A stretch of DNA of 64,000 nt from Thalassospira lucentensis (GCF_032921865.1 NZ_CP136684.1:2949001-3013000); one strand, 5' to 3'; shown: positions 34,099 to 43,541, counted from the stretch's first letter. The notes: generated by a model from the letters alone, not told the origin. A program made the numbers and translations.

Positions 34099-35706
34099 TC
34101 AGGCGTTGGCAAGGTCTTCGGGGGTGTAGTCCATTTCATGCAGGATTTCGCCGGTTTCATGGTCGACGGCCTGTAATGTCACGCCATAACCCCACAACTG
34201 CCCGATATAGCCCAGCGTCATTTCCGCTTCGGACTTTTCAAGCCGGATGCCGTCATGTTCGGTATGCTGGATGTAAAGCTGCCGGTTGCCACGAATATCA
34301 ACATCAACCACCTGCATGTCCGGTTCGCGGACCGAAATATCATGCATACGTGCCAACGCGCGGCGCACCTTGCGATATCCGTTATCGTCATGGATGGCGG
34401 CGACTTCCAGATGCGGGCTGGAACTCAGATCCTCGATCAGGAACATCCGCATGTCGCGCATCAGTTTGGGGGACAGGAATTGCAGGATGAAGCTTTCATC
34501 GCGGTAATGTGCCCATGCCTCTTTCAGCGTTTCAACCGGCTCATTATTGCCTGCAATATCGGGGAACCATTTGCGGTCTTCCTCGGTCGGGTCGACACAG
34601 ATGCGGTGAATATCCTGCATCATGGCAAAGCCAAGCGCATAGGGGTTAAACCCGGAATAGCGCGGATCATCATATTCGGCCTGAAACACGACGCGCGAAT
34701 GGTAATCGATGAATTCCATCATCGCACCTTCGGAAATCAGACCCTTGTCATACAGGCTGTTCATGATCGCGTAATGCACATAGCACGCGCAGCCTTCATT
34801 CATCATCTTGGTCTGTTTCTGCGGATAGAAATACTGCCCGATATTACGCACGATCCGCAAAATCTCGCGTTCCCACAACTGCATGGACGGGGCATTTTTT
34901 TCCAGGAAATAAAGCAGGTTTTCTTCCGGCAGGCCAAATTGCGCCCGGCGTTCTTCCATCCGCATTTTCCGGCGCATTTCATCAAGGTCTTCGTCGTCCT
35001 TTTCGGCCTGGGGCAGGGTGCGCCACAGATCGTTATAGGTCTCGTCCTCGTATTTCGCGCGTTCGCGTTCGCGTTCAAGTTCCTCGGCCAGATTGGGTTT
35101 TTCCGGGTGTGAATACCGGTTTACCCCCTGTTCCATAAGCGCATGGGCCGCATCCAGAACCCGTTCGACCGCATCAAAGCCGTACCTGTCCTCGCACTTG
35201 GCGATATAGCGTTTGGCAAATTGCAGATAATCGAGAATACCTTCCGCATCGGTCCATTGCTTGAACAGGTAATTGTTCTTGAAAAAATGGTTATGGCCAA
35301 ATGCCGCATGGGCAATCACCAAGGCCTGCATGACGATGGTGTTTTCTTCCATCACATAGGAAATACAGGGGTTGGAATTGATCACAATTTCATAGGCAAG
35401 GCCCTGATATCCCTTGCGATACATCACATCGTCGCGCACGAACCGTTTGCCGAACGACCAGTGGTGATACATCAACGGCATGCCGATGGATGAATAGGCA
35501 TCCAGCATCTGCTCGGACGTAATCACCTCGACCTGATTGGGATAGACATTCAGCTTCAGCTCGTTGATCGCAATATCCTCAATCGCGTCATAGGTGGCTT
35601 TCAGGGTGTTGAAATCCCAATCCGCACCGGAAAACAGAAGTCCGGGCGCGCTATCGGATGCGGCGGTTTTTTCCATGTCCGCTTTGGTCGTGCGTTTCTC
35701 GGTCAT
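34099..35706 (-). CDS. SpoVR family protein
   Basis: 535 residues, similar over its length to SpoVR/YcgB. Motifs typical of the family: SYVMEENTIVMQALVIAHAA, then GHNHFFKNNYLF and WYxxQ-like blocks (YFYPQKQTKMMNEGCACY). The biochemical role is unknown; in Bacillus the protein is needed for the spore cortex, while in proteobacteria it travels with prkA and yeaH. Its start overlaps the yeaH stop by 4 bp (ATGA), so the two are translationally coupled. Confidence 0.93.
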   Translation of the reverse strand: MTEKRTTKADMEKTAASDSAPGLLFSGADWDFNTLKATYDAIEDIAINELKLNVYPNQVEVITSEQMLDAYSSIGMPLMYHHWSFGKRFVRDDVMYRKGYQGLAYEIVINSNPCISYVMEENTIVMQALVIAHAAFGHNHFFKNNYLFKQWTDAEGILDYLQFAKRYIAKCEDRYGFDAVERVLDAAHALMEQGVNRYSHPEKPNLAEELERERERAKYEDETYNDLWRTLPQAEKDDEDLDEMRRKMRMEERRAQFGLPEENLLYFLEKNAPSMQLWEREILRIVRNIGQYFYPQKQTKMMNEGCACYVHYAIMNSLYDKGLISEGAMMEFIDYHSRVVFQAEYDDPRYSGFNPYALGFAMMQDIHRICVDPTEEDRKWFPDIAGNNEPVETLKEAWAHYRDESFILQFLSPKLMRDMRMFLIEDLSSSPHLEVAAIHDDNGYRKVRRALARMHDISVREPDMQVVDVDIRGNRQLYIQHTEHDGIRLEKSEAEMTLGYIGQLWGYGVTLQAVDHETGEILHEMDYTPEDLANA

Positions 35707-37052
35707 CCTTTGACCCCGCTTAGTTTTTCTGCACGGTTCTTGGCAAACAGTTCCCGGAATACCGGGAAGATATCGGCGGCCTTGGTCACCCGTTTAAGGG
35801 CAAATCGCGCATTGGTGCGTGCAACCGGGGCATAGGCCTTCCAAAGGGCGGTTTCCCCTTCGGCGGACGAGAAAATCTCGGCCTCGCGCTCGTCGGTGAT
35901 TTCGATATAGGCGTAATACTGGCATTTCGGCAAAAGGTCCTCGGCCAGCAAGGCCGTGCATTTTGCCCCGTCATTGGAATAATTGTCGCCGTCCGATGCC
36001 TGTGCGGCATAGATGTTCCACTGATCGGTCGGGTAACGATCCTTCAGCACGCGTTTCATTTCCTCTAACGCGGTGGAAACGATGGTGCCGCCGGTTTCAC
36101 GCGAATAGAAAAACGTTTCCTCGTCCACTTCGGCGGCGCGCGATGTATGGCGGATGAACACCACATCGACATGCTCGTATCTGCGGTGCAAAAACAGATG
36201 CAGCAACATGAAGAACCTTTTGGCCAGTTCTTTCATCTGCTCGGACATTGATCCGGATACATCCATCAGGCAGAACATGACCGCCTGGGTGTTTGGATCG
36301 GGGATTTGCTGGAACTGGTTGAACCGTGTGTCGATGGGGTCGATGAAGGGGATCGCCTTCATGCGGCGCTTGGCTTCCTCAAGTTCGGCCAGAAGCCCGT
36401 GAAGCGTGTCTTCATCCGTCTTGGTCAGTTTGCCGGATGGGCGTTTTTCCGCCTTGGCCTGAAGGGCGGCGATCCTGTCTTCAAGATCACGAACCTGTGC
36501 CGTTTTCGGGCGTCGCAAACCGATCCGGCGCGCCAGCGAATTGCGCATGGTGCGCACAAGGCTCAGGTTCGATGGCGTACCCTCGACCGAAAAACCGGCC
36601 CGCGCCGTACGATAGGCAGTGGTCTGTTTCAGACTTTTTTTCAAAAGGTCGGGCAGTTCCAGATCTTCGAAAAAGATATCCAGAAACTCGTCACGCGTCA
36701 GACTGAACTGAAATTCGTCCTCGCCCTCGCCGTCAGGGCTGGCCTGTGATCCGCCGGCACCACCATCGCCGCTTTGCGGGCGGGCAATCCGGTCGCCGGG
36801 GACAAACTTTTTATTGCCGGGCAGGACATAATTGCGATCCCCGCCGCGGCGTGCGTGATGGAAACCCGGTTCATGCAGGGTCTTTCCCGGAATGGTGATG
36901 GAATCGCCGCTATTGATATCGGTAATGCCGCGGGTGCGAATGGTGTCTTCTACCGCCTTTTTGATCTGTGCCTTTGCGCGCCGCATAAAGCGCTGCCGGT
37001 TGCCAAGGCTTTTGCCTTTCGGGTTCTTGCGGCGGTCGACGATATAAAGCAT
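35703..37052 (-). CDS. yeaH: YeaH/YhbH (DUF444) family protein
   Basis: 449 residues. A basic N-terminus (DRRKNPKGKSLGNRQRFMRR) leads to a Gly/Asp-rich linker (about residues 90-113) and a C-terminal von Willebrand A-like domain. That domain's MIDAS motif is DVSGS at 264-268 (CLMDVSGSMSEQMK). It functions with the PrkA kinase in starvation adaptation in E. coli; the mechanism is unsettled. It lies between prkA and spoVR. Confidence 0.93.
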   Translation of the reverse strand: MLYIVDRRKNPKGKSLGNRQRFMRRAKAQIKKAVEDTIRTRGITDINSGDSITIPGKTLHEPGFHHARRGGDRNYVLPGNKKFVPGDRIARPQSGDGGAGGSQASPDGEGEDEFQFSLTRDEFLDIFFEDLELPDLLKKSLKQTTAYRTARAGFSVEGTPSNLSLVRTMRNSLARRIGLRRPKTAQVRDLEDRIAALQAKAEKRPSGKLTKTDEDTLHGLLAELEEAKRRMKAIPFIDPIDTRFNQFQQIPDPNTQAVMFCLMDVSGSMSEQMKELAKRFFMLLHLFLHRRYEHVDVVFIRHTSRAAEVDEETFFYSRETGGTIVSTALEEMKRVLKDRYPTDQWNIYAAQASDGDNYSNDGAKCTALLAEDLLPKCQYYAYIEITDEREAEIFSSAEGETALWKAYAPVARTNARFALKRVTKAADIFPVFRELFAKNRAEKLSGVKG

Positions 37053-37094
37053 GGGCCATCATATCCTTGCTTGCGCACGTATCGTTTCGAGAAC

Positions 37095-37172
37095 CCCGGC
37101 CGACGCTCGTTGGAAAACCGTCGGCCGGGAACTCGGTGCACCGGGCGGACAAGGGGACAAACCGCCCGGTGC
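37095..37172 (-). repeat. Twin GC-rich hairpins between prkA and yeaH
   Basis: Two perfect 11-bp stems, each with a 13-nt loop. One has arms 37095-37105/37119-37129 (CCCGGCCGACG); the other 37138-37148/37162-37172 (GCACCGGGCGG). No T-run follows either, so they look like RNA-stabilising or processing elements that would let prkA mRNA accumulate above yeaH-spoVR. Confidence 0.75.
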
Positions 37173-37197
37173 GGGTCGGCAAAGCCGCAGCTTGGGC

Positions 37198-39144
37198 TTA
37201 ACCGGCCTTGTTCACACGCATATACCACTCGACCAGACGACGGGTCTGACGTTCGGTATAGTTACGATCAATCATGCGTTTGACGAACTCGTTATGCTTC
37301 TTCTCGGTGTCGCTGTCTTTTTTCGACCCGAAGGAAATCACCGGCAGCAGGTCTTCGACCTGGCTGAACATGCGTTTTTCGATGACTTCGCGCAGTTTTT
37401 CATAAGACGTCCATGCCGGGTTCTTGCCCTTGTTATTGGCACGTGCACGCAGGGCAAACTTGACGACCTCGTTGCGGAAATCCTTCGGATTGGCGATGCC
37501 CGCCGGTTTTTCGATTTTCGACAGTTCTTGATCGATGATCTTGCGATCCAGCAACTGACCGGTATCGGGATCCTTGAAGTCCTGATCCTCGATCCATGCA
37601 TCGGCATAGGCGACATAACGGTCAAACAGGTTCTGGCCGTAATCGGAATAACTTTCGAGATAGGCCTTCTGGATTTCCGCCCCGATGAACTCCGCATAGC
37701 GCGGGGCCAGTTCGGATTTGATGAAATCCATATAATCCTTCTCGCGTTCCTCCGGATATTGTTCGCGCCGGATCGCCTGTTCCAGCACATACATAAGATG
37801 GACCGGGTCGGCCGCAACCTCGTGGGTGTCGTGGTTGAACGTTTCCGAAAGCACCTTGAAGGCAAACCGTGTCGAAATGCCGTCCATGCCTTCGTCGACA
37901 CTCGCGGTATCACGATATTCCTGCATCGATTTGGCTTTGGGGTCGACATCCTTCAATGTCTCGCCGTCATAGACACGCATCTTGGAATACAGGTTTGAAT
38001 TCTCGTGTTCCTGCAAACGCGACAGGACCGAAAACTGTGCCAGCATCTTAAGCGTACCGGGCGCACATGCCCCCTGTTCCAGTTCGGACCCCTGCAACAG
38101 CTTGTCGTAAATCTGGGTTTCCTCTGTCACCCGCAGGCAATAGGGGACCTTGATCACGCTGATACGGTCGATAAAGGCTTCGTTGTTTTTATTGGCCTTG
38201 AAGGTTTGCCATTCGGCCTCGTTCGAATGCGCCAGAATAAGGCCCTGGAACGGGATCGCGCCGAGGTTCTCGGTGCCGATATAGTTGCTTTCCTGTGTTG
38301 CCGTCAGCAACGGATGCAGCATCTTGATCGGGGCCTTGAACATCTCGACAAATTCAAGAAGTCCCTGATTGGCGCGGTTAAGCCCGCCGGAATAGCTATA
38401 CGCATCCGGATCGTTCTGGCTGTAATATTCAAGTTTGCGGATATCGACCTTGCCGACCAGCGACGAAATGTCCTGATTGTTTTCATCGCCCGGTTCGGTT
38501 TTGGCAATCGCAATCTGACGCAGGCGCGACGGGATCAGTTTAACGACCGAGAATTTGGAAAGATCGCCGTTAAATTCATCAAGCCGTTTCACCGCCCATG
38601 GTGACATAAGCCCGGTCAGGCGGCGTTTGGGGATGCCGTATTTGTCCTCGATCGCATCACCCATCTTGGCCGGGTTAAACAGGCCAAGCGGACTTTCGAA
38701 AACCGGGCTGATCTGATCGCCGGCTTTCAGCACATAGATCGGCTCGACCTCCATCAGTTCCTTCAGCCGTTCGGCAAGCGAACTTTTGCCGCCGCCAACC
38801 GGGCCCAGCAGATAAAGAACCTGTTTGCGTTCTTCCAGTCCCTGGGCAGCATATTTGAAGAAACCGACGATGCGTTCGATGGTTTCTTCCATGCCGAAGA
38901 AATCCTCGAAGGCGGGATATCGCTTGATGGTGCGGTTCAGGAAAATTCGGCCGAGACGGGAATCGGTCGAGGTGTCGATCATTTCGGGTTCGCCGATTGC
39001 CTTGATCATCCGCTCGGCTGCGGATGCGTAGGCCGATGGATCATCGCGACATAGATTAAGATAGTCCCGGATGGTTAGTTCGGTTTCGCGTTTTCCGTCA
39101 TAGCCTTCCGCATACAGCTCGAAGATGTCCTTGTCTTCAGCCAT
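37198..39144 (-). CDS. prkA: PrkA family serine protein kinase / AAA protein (YeaG)
   Basis: 648 residues. The N-terminal AAA module has Walker A GPVGGGKSS at about 114-122 and the kinase-like C-terminal part follows. EKDYMDFIKSELAPRYAEFIGAE and ARANNKGKNPAW are typical of the family. PrkA proteins phosphorylate substrates in Bacillus, and E. coli YeaG helps survive nitrogen starvation. AAGGAG precedes the ATG. It is the first gene of prkA-yeaH-spoVR, with a 145-bp hairpin-rich gap before yeaH. Confidence 0.94.
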   Translation of the reverse strand: MAEDKDIFELYAEGYDGKRETELTIRDYLNLCRDDPSAYASAAERMIKAIGEPEMIDTSTDSRLGRIFLNRTIKRYPAFEDFFGMEETIERIVGFFKYAAQGLEERKQVLYLLGPVGGGKSSLAERLKELMEVEPIYVLKAGDQISPVFESPLGLFNPAKMGDAIEDKYGIPKRRLTGLMSPWAVKRLDEFNGDLSKFSVVKLIPSRLRQIAIAKTEPGDENNQDISSLVGKVDIRKLEYYSQNDPDAYSYSGGLNRANQGLLEFVEMFKAPIKMLHPLLTATQESNYIGTENLGAIPFQGLILAHSNEAEWQTFKANKNNEAFIDRISVIKVPYCLRVTEETQIYDKLLQGSELEQGACAPGTLKMLAQFSVLSRLQEHENSNLYSKMRVYDGETLKDVDPKAKSMQEYRDTASVDEGMDGISTRFAFKVLSETFNHDTHEVAADPVHLMYVLEQAIRREQYPEEREKDYMDFIKSELAPRYAEFIGAEIQKAYLESYSDYGQNLFDRYVAYADAWIEDQDFKDPDTGQLLDRKIIDQELSKIEKPAGIANPKDFRNEVVKFALRARANNKGKNPAWTSYEKLREVIEKRMFSQVEDLLPVISFGSKKDSDTEKKHNEFVKRMIDRNYTERQTRRLVEWYMRVNKAG

Positions 39145-39809
39145 GGCGCGGTCTCCTTTCCAACGTTATCGCACTTCTGTCAGATGTCGTTTCCTGTGTT
39201 CTTTTGATCTTGGGGCTTAACCGGCCTGATGGGGGCGGCGGGCCCGATCCTGTTACAAGAATGCAGCGGGTTTGCTGCACTGCGGTGGCATTGAAAATAG
39301 CCGCCGTTCATTCTGTCTGCGCCCGAAATAAACATCTCGTTTAAGCGGGCGGTGAGTAAATAAACTAATGAACTTTATTTAAGGTTCGTTTAAAGGTCTG
39401 CCAGATATTGGCAAAGAAAACGGCTTTGATGACTTTTTAGAATGGCTTGCAATATTTGCAACCGACGATGGAAATTTTGCGGCCCCGGCACGCGGCAGCC
39501 CAAAGTCACTTTTTGTTGCGGGCAAACTTTACCGGTGAATACACCCGGATAGGGTCTGCTCCTGTAACCTTGTCCCTTTGACGTGGGGCTTCCGGTTTCA
39601 TTCCGCAATGGCCAACTTACGAATATTGTTGGTAAAAACGCATGCGAAACGATCACTTCAAAGTGACCGGCCCCGACATCGGGAATAGCTTGGCCGGCCG
39701 ACGAAAACATCCGCCGCACCCGTTTTGCAATTGCACAGTCAGGCTGCAAAATTATATCAGTCCAGTATCGTCCACTGTGCGCCAAACCTGCCCCGAAGGG
39801 AAGTAACGA
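39145..39809. other. Long divergent intergenic region between prkA and the rhodanese gene
   Basis: 665 bp without a convincing gene. It holds a palindrome TGCAGC-N6-GCTGCA at 39262-39279, a 14-bp perfect palindrome TCACTT-CA-AAGTGA at 39653-39666, and AT-rich stretches near 39355-39395. It should contain both promoters; the size suggests complex control of prkA. I could not find a clear sigma-54 or sigma-32 site. Confidence 0.45.
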
Positions 39810-40145
39810 ATGACCGATGGTAGTGTGACTTTCGTCGAAAGTGGTGAACTCGATCACCTGATCGCACAGGGCAATGTGACCCTGATTGATGTCCGCGAAC
39901 CCGACGAATTCAAGTCCGGCCATATCAGCGGGGCGATCAATATGCCGACCTCGAATTTCGACATTCCGGCACTTGTCGACCTTGCCGACGATACAGAGAC
40001 GGATCTGGTCTTCATTTGTGCCGTCGGACAGCGATCTTTCGGCGCCGCCAACGCCGTTCTGCCCCACCTCGACTGTCAGGTGATGAACCTCAAGGGCGGC
40101 CTGCAAAGCTGGACCCGCGACGGATTTGACCTAACCCAAGCCTAA
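39810..40145 (+). CDS. Single-domain rhodanese-like protein
   Basis: 111 residues forming one rhodanese domain. The cysteine is at 70 in the active loop CAVGQRS. LIDVREPDEFKSGHISGAINMP is the family signature. GAAGGGAAG precedes the ATG. It would transfer or bind sulfur; the partner is unknown. It has no signal peptide, so is cytoplasmic. The C-terminal residues run up to a simple-sequence tract. Confidence 0.9.
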   Translation: MTDGSVTFVESGELDHLIAQGNVTLIDVREPDEFKSGHISGAINMPTSNFDIPALVDLADDTETDLVFICAVGQRSFGAANAVLPHLDCQVMNLKGGLQSWTRDGFDLTQA

Positions 40146-40266
40146 CAAACGCCGCGCGCCTTTCCCTCTATCCGCCCTCGCACCCACAGCCCGAACACCA
40201 AGAATCGCAAACCAAACTGGAACAGGGGTCCTCTGCGCCAACACGCCAACCCACAGACCCTCTCCC

Positions 40267-40378
40267 TTCCTCATCCTCATCCTCATCCCTTCCTCATCCT
40301 CATCCCGTCCCCGTCCCCGTCCTTGTCCTCGTACTAGTCCTTGTTCTAGTTCTAGTTCTAGTTCTCGCTCTCGTCCCT
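40267..40378. repeat. Pyrimidine-rich hexanucleotide repeat tract
   Basis: Successive six-base units: TCATCC (three, then two copies), CGTCCC (about three) and TAGTTC (three), joined by variants such as TTGTCC and TCGCTC. One strand is almost purine-free across the 110 bp. On the opposite strand it reads as dipeptide repeats, but no ribosome site supports a gene there. It lies just upstream of the XRE-cupin gene, within the 342-bp gap after the rhodanese. Confidence 0.8.
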
Positions 40379-40487
40379 CCACTCCCGCTCCATACGCCGC
40401 CGCCTCCTCCAACAACCACATCGATTCTCGTTGACGATTTCTCATATATGGGATTAATTCCCTGATAGTGGAATTTGAGGTGGTGGG

Positions 40488-41033
40488 ATGATGGATCGGA
40501 GGATTGCGGAGCGGTTGGGTGCGTTGCGGGCGGAGCGGGGCTGGTCGCTGGAGGAGCTGGCCGCACGCAGTGACGTCAGCCGGGCCAGCCTGTCGCGGCT
40601 TGAGAATGGCGAGGTCAGTCCGACGGCGCATGTTCTGGGCAAGCTTTGTGCCGCCTATGGCCTGCCGATGTCACGCCTGATGCAGATGGTCGAGGACGAG
40701 TTCAAACCGCTTGTTTATCGCGGTTTGCAGCGGACCTGGGCCGACCTGGAGACCGGATTTTTCCGACGGACGGTTTCGCCACCCGCGCAGGGGCTGATGG
40801 CGGAAGTCATCGAATGCGAACTCGATCCCGGTGCACGGATCGAATACGAGGGAACGCCACGCCCGGGGCTTGAACATCATCTGGTGATGCTGGCCGGGCA
40901 ACTGCATATCACGGTGGAGGGCAAGGCCTATGTGCTGAATGTCGGGGATTGCCTGCGATACCGGCTTTCAGGCCCCAGCAGCTTTGAAGCCCCCGCCGAT
41001 AAAGGCGCGATCTATCACCTTTTCATCGTATGA
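40488..41033 (+). CDS. XRE-family regulator with C-terminal cupin domain
   Basis: 181 residues. An N-terminal helix-turn-helix (LRAERGWSLEELAARSDVSR, then ASLSRLENGEVSP) is joined to a cupin_2 domain (EHHLVMLAGQLHITVEG, then LNVGDCLRYRL). This is the PuuR-like/HTH_3-cupin architecture that senses small molecules. GGTGGTGGG precedes a tandem ATGATG. It is co-directional with the GNAT gene 20 bp downstream. Confidence 0.9.
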   Translation: MMDRRIAERLGALRAERGWSLEELAARSDVSRASLSRLENGEVSPTAHVLGKLCAAYGLPMSRLMQMVEDEFKPLVYRGLQRTWADLETGFFRRTVSPPAQGLMAEVIECELDPGARIEYEGTPRPGLEHHLVMLAGQLHITVEGKAYVLNVGDCLRYRLSGPSSFEAPADKGAIYHLFIV

Positions 41034-41052
41034 GAGTATGAGGCCCCCAAAA

Positions 41053-41592
41053 ATGAGCGACCAGATCACCATTGCAAGCTTTGACGCCGATCAGCTTGAA
41101 AGCCACCTGGAGGCGTTTGGCGAGATGCTGCATGCCTGCGTTCATGACGGGGCCAGCATCGGATTTATCGAACCGTTTGATGCCGCCGCCGCAATTGGCT
41201 TCTGGCGCGATATGGTCCTGCCCGCGATGCGGGACGGCAGGCGTGATCTGTTCGTGGCGCTGCTGGACGGCAGCAAGGTGGTCGGAACCGTGCAGCTTGA
41301 TTGCGCCACCATGCCCAATCAGGTCCATCGTGGCGAGGTCTGCAAACTGATGGTGCATCCGCAATATCGCCGCATGGGCATTGCGCGAAAACTGATGGAA
41401 GCGCTGGAAAAACGGGCGTTTGCGAAAGCACGTCATCTGCTGACACTTGATACGAGAACCGGCGACAGTGCAGAGCCGCTTTATGCCTCGCTCGGTTTTG
41501 AAACGGCGGGCGTGATCCCGGCCTATGCCCGCGATCCGTTTTCCGAAAAGCTGAGCGCAACGACGGTGATGTATAAGCGGCTTGCCAATTAA
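41053..41592 (+). CDS. GNAT family N-acetyltransferase
   Basis: 179 residues with the acetyl-CoA-binding motif A VCKLMVHPQYRRMGIARKLM and a C-terminal LYASLGFETAG. It transfers acetyl to an unknown amine. The start at 41053 follows GAGGCCCCC; a start at 41038 is possible. It is probably co-transcribed with the XRE-cupin regulator, whose ligand may be this enzyme's substrate. A strong terminator follows. Confidence 0.88.
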   Translation: MSDQITIASFDADQLESHLEAFGEMLHACVHDGASIGFIEPFDAAAAIGFWRDMVLPAMRDGRRDLFVALLDGSKVVGTVQLDCATMPNQVHRGEVCKLMVHPQYRRMGIARKLMEALEKRAFAKARHLLTLDTRTGDSAEPLYASLGFETAGVIPAYARDPFSEKLSATTVMYKRLAN

Positions 41593-41659
41593 CGCGCAGG
41601 TGAACGATTCCCGTATTCTGTATTCAAAACCGTTTTTCTGGCATGCCAGATTACGTAGG

Positions 41660-41693
41660 AAAAGTGAATAATCAGCCCGATTATTCACTTTTT
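41660..41693 (+). terminator. Rho-independent terminator
   Basis: A perfect 14-bp AT-rich stem (AAAAGTGAATAATC against GATTATTCACTTTT) with a 5-nt loop and T-run. The rest of the 296-bp gap before the TRAP operon holds its promoter area and no gene. Confidence 0.88.
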
Positions 41694-41888
41694 GCATTGC
41701 AGCATGTGATTGCCGAGCAGGGCGCTTTCCCCCGGAACAGAAGACCTTCATGCTGCTGTGCAGCGCACTAAGGGTTAATGCGTGTGACAGTGGTATGACC
41801 AAAACATCTTGAATGCCAAACCGGGTTGAGCGCATCTTTGCGCCTGAAAGCTTTTGTATAAAATAAAAAACCCCGGAGGACGTTCGTC

Positions 41889-42887
41889 ATGAAGAAATTT
41901 GCCCTTGCGGCGGCCCTGATGGCTGCCGTTGGTTTTACCGGCATGACCCATAGTGCCATTGCAGCCGATCTGACATTGCGGATTTCGCTGCAACTGCCGA
42001 TGAAAAGCCATCTTGGTCAGAACCTTTTGATGTTCAAGAACGAGGTCGAGGAAAAATCGAACGGCGATATCGCGGTCGAGATTTATGACAGTGCGCAGCT
42101 TTACAAGGACAAGGAAGTGCCCGCCGCCGTCGGTTCCGGGGCGATTGAAATGGGTGTCGCATCGCTGACCCGTTATGTCGGTGATGTGCCGGCGGTCGAT
42201 GTGTTCTATCAGCCGTTCCTGCTTGATTCCGAAGAGAAAGTCCGTGCCGCGGTTGCCAAGGGATCGCCGGTGCGTGGCCCGCTTGACGAGGCGATTGCCG
42301 ATACCGGTGCGACCGTCCTGTGGTGGCAGGCATATGGCGGATCGATCATGCTGTCGAATGGTGGCCCGATCAAAGGCCCGGAAGGTCTTAAAGGCCAGAA
42401 AGTTCGCGTGTTTTCCAAAACCCAGGGCGATTTCATTTCAGCGGCTGGCGGTGCGCCGACCCTTATTTCCGGGTCCGAGCAGTATATCGCCTATCAGCGT
42501 GGCACGGTTGATGTCGGCATGACCGGCATGTCGGGCGTCAAATCCCGCCAGCTTTGGGAAGTCATGGATACGGTGACCGCCACCAACGATGCCGATGTTG
42601 AATTCATCGTGGTGATCAATACCGATTTCTGGAACGGCCTTTCGGATGCGCAGCGCGACATCATTTCGACTGCGGCGATGAATGCGGAAAAAGACGTGCG
42701 TGACCGCATGTCGTCGATCGAAGCCGAAGCATACGAAGAAGCCAAGGCCAACGGCATGACCGTCTATACCCCGACCGAAGAGGAAATGGCGGCATGGCGT
42801 GAAGTTGCCAAACCGGTTTACGAGGAATTCCTTAGCCATACCGGCGATCTGGGCAAGCAGGTCTTTGATGCGGCGAGCAAGCTTTAA
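41889..42887 (+). CDS. TRAP transporter substrate-binding protein (DctP family)
   Basis: 332 residues. Signal peptide to about residue 25 (AIA-AD). The DctP fold shows GSGAIEMGV early and GLKGQKVRVF with AYQRGTVDVGMTGM later; the Arg equivalent that binds the carboxylate lies in KVRVF. GGAGGA precedes the ATG. It captures a carboxylate, identity unknown, for the DctQM pair downstream. Confidence 0.92.
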   Translation: MKKFALAAALMAAVGFTGMTHSAIAADLTLRISLQLPMKSHLGQNLLMFKNEVEEKSNGDIAVEIYDSAQLYKDKEVPAAVGSGAIEMGVASLTRYVGDVPAVDVFYQPFLLDSEEKVRAAVAKGSPVRGPLDEAIADTGATVLWWQAYGGSIMLSNGGPIKGPEGLKGQKVRVFSKTQGDFISAAGGAPTLISGSEQYIAYQRGTVDVGMTGMSGVKSRQLWEVMDTVTATNDADVEFIVVINTDFWNGLSDAQRDIISTAAMNAEKDVRDRMSSIEAEAYEEAKANGMTVYTPTEEEMAAWREVAKPVYEEFLSHTGDLGKQVFDAASKL

Positions 42888-42925
42888 GCCTTATTCGCGG
42901 ACGATAGACTGAACTGCCAATAAAG

Positions 42926-42972
42926 AAGACATCACCGCATTTTAGACGGCCCCGCCGTTGCGGTGATGTCTT
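42926..42972 (+). terminator. Hairpin/attenuator between dctP and dctQ
   Basis: A perfect 14-bp stem (AAGACATCACCGCA against TGCGGTGATGTCTT) with a GC-containing loop, ending in TTTTC. It would let the binding protein be made in excess over the membrane subunits. Confidence 0.7.
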
Positions 42973-43052
42973 TTCATCTATTCACCAGTCTCTCTTTTCA
43001 GGAGGCGGTCGCAACCGGAGGCCACCATGCCGGTACGGCCAGGATTTTTATC

Positions 43053-43541
43053 ATGTTTGATCGTTTGATGCTTTTGCTGGCCTGGATCGCGGCCCTGCTG
43101 TTTGTCGCAGCGGGCGTGATGCTGACTTATGAGGTCGTGGCCCGGTATTTCTTTATTCGTCCCACCATCTGGGCGGCAGAGCTTTCGCAGCTTTGCCTGA
43201 TCTGGGGATCGCTGCTTGGCATGCCCTGGGCATTGGCGGCACGGCGGCATATTTCCGTCGATGCGATCACCCGGCTTTGCAAGCCGGGGATGCGCCGTCT
43301 GCTTGAAATCATCGCGATGGCGGTGGTTCTGGTGTTTTCCGTCATGGTGACGTTCAAGGGCTGGGAAATCTTCCTTGAAAGTTTCGAGCGCGGCCGCACC
43401 AGCGGCACGATGCTTGACCTTCCGGCGTGGGTTGCGGAAATCCCGGTCGTGATCGGTTTTGCGCTTCTGGCTGTTCAGGCCGTCATTGAAATTGTCGGCG
43501 TGATCCGCGGCAAGGATATTCCGGAAGGGGCGCACGAATGA
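43053..43541 (+). CDS. TRAP transporter small permease (DctQ)
   Basis: 162 residues with four hydrophobic segments (for example MLLLAWIAALLFVAAGVMLT). The conserved motif AELSQLCLIWGSLLG, then RRHISVDAI, is typical of DctQ. The start at 43053 follows AGGA at 8 nt; the frame opens earlier but includes the hairpin. Its stop overlaps the DctM start by 4 bp (ATGA). Confidence 0.9.
   Translation: MFDRLMLLLAWIAALLFVAAGVMLTYEVVARYFFIRPTIWAAELSQLCLIWGSLLGMPWALAARRHISVDAITRLCKPGMRRLLEIIAMAVVLVFSVMVTFKGWEIFLESFERGRTSGTMLDLPAWVAEIPVVIGFALLAVQAVIEIVGVIRGKDIPEGAHE

Noticed and set aside
39601-39682. 26-codon ORF upstream of the rhodanese gene
   Set aside because: No ribosome site, no conserved look, and it spans a palindrome; too weak to call.
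40131-40631. Minus-strand frame with Glu-Leu and Arg-Thr dipeptide repeats
   Set aside because: It is a translation of the simple-sequence tract and overlaps the well-supported XRE-cupin gene; no ribosome site.
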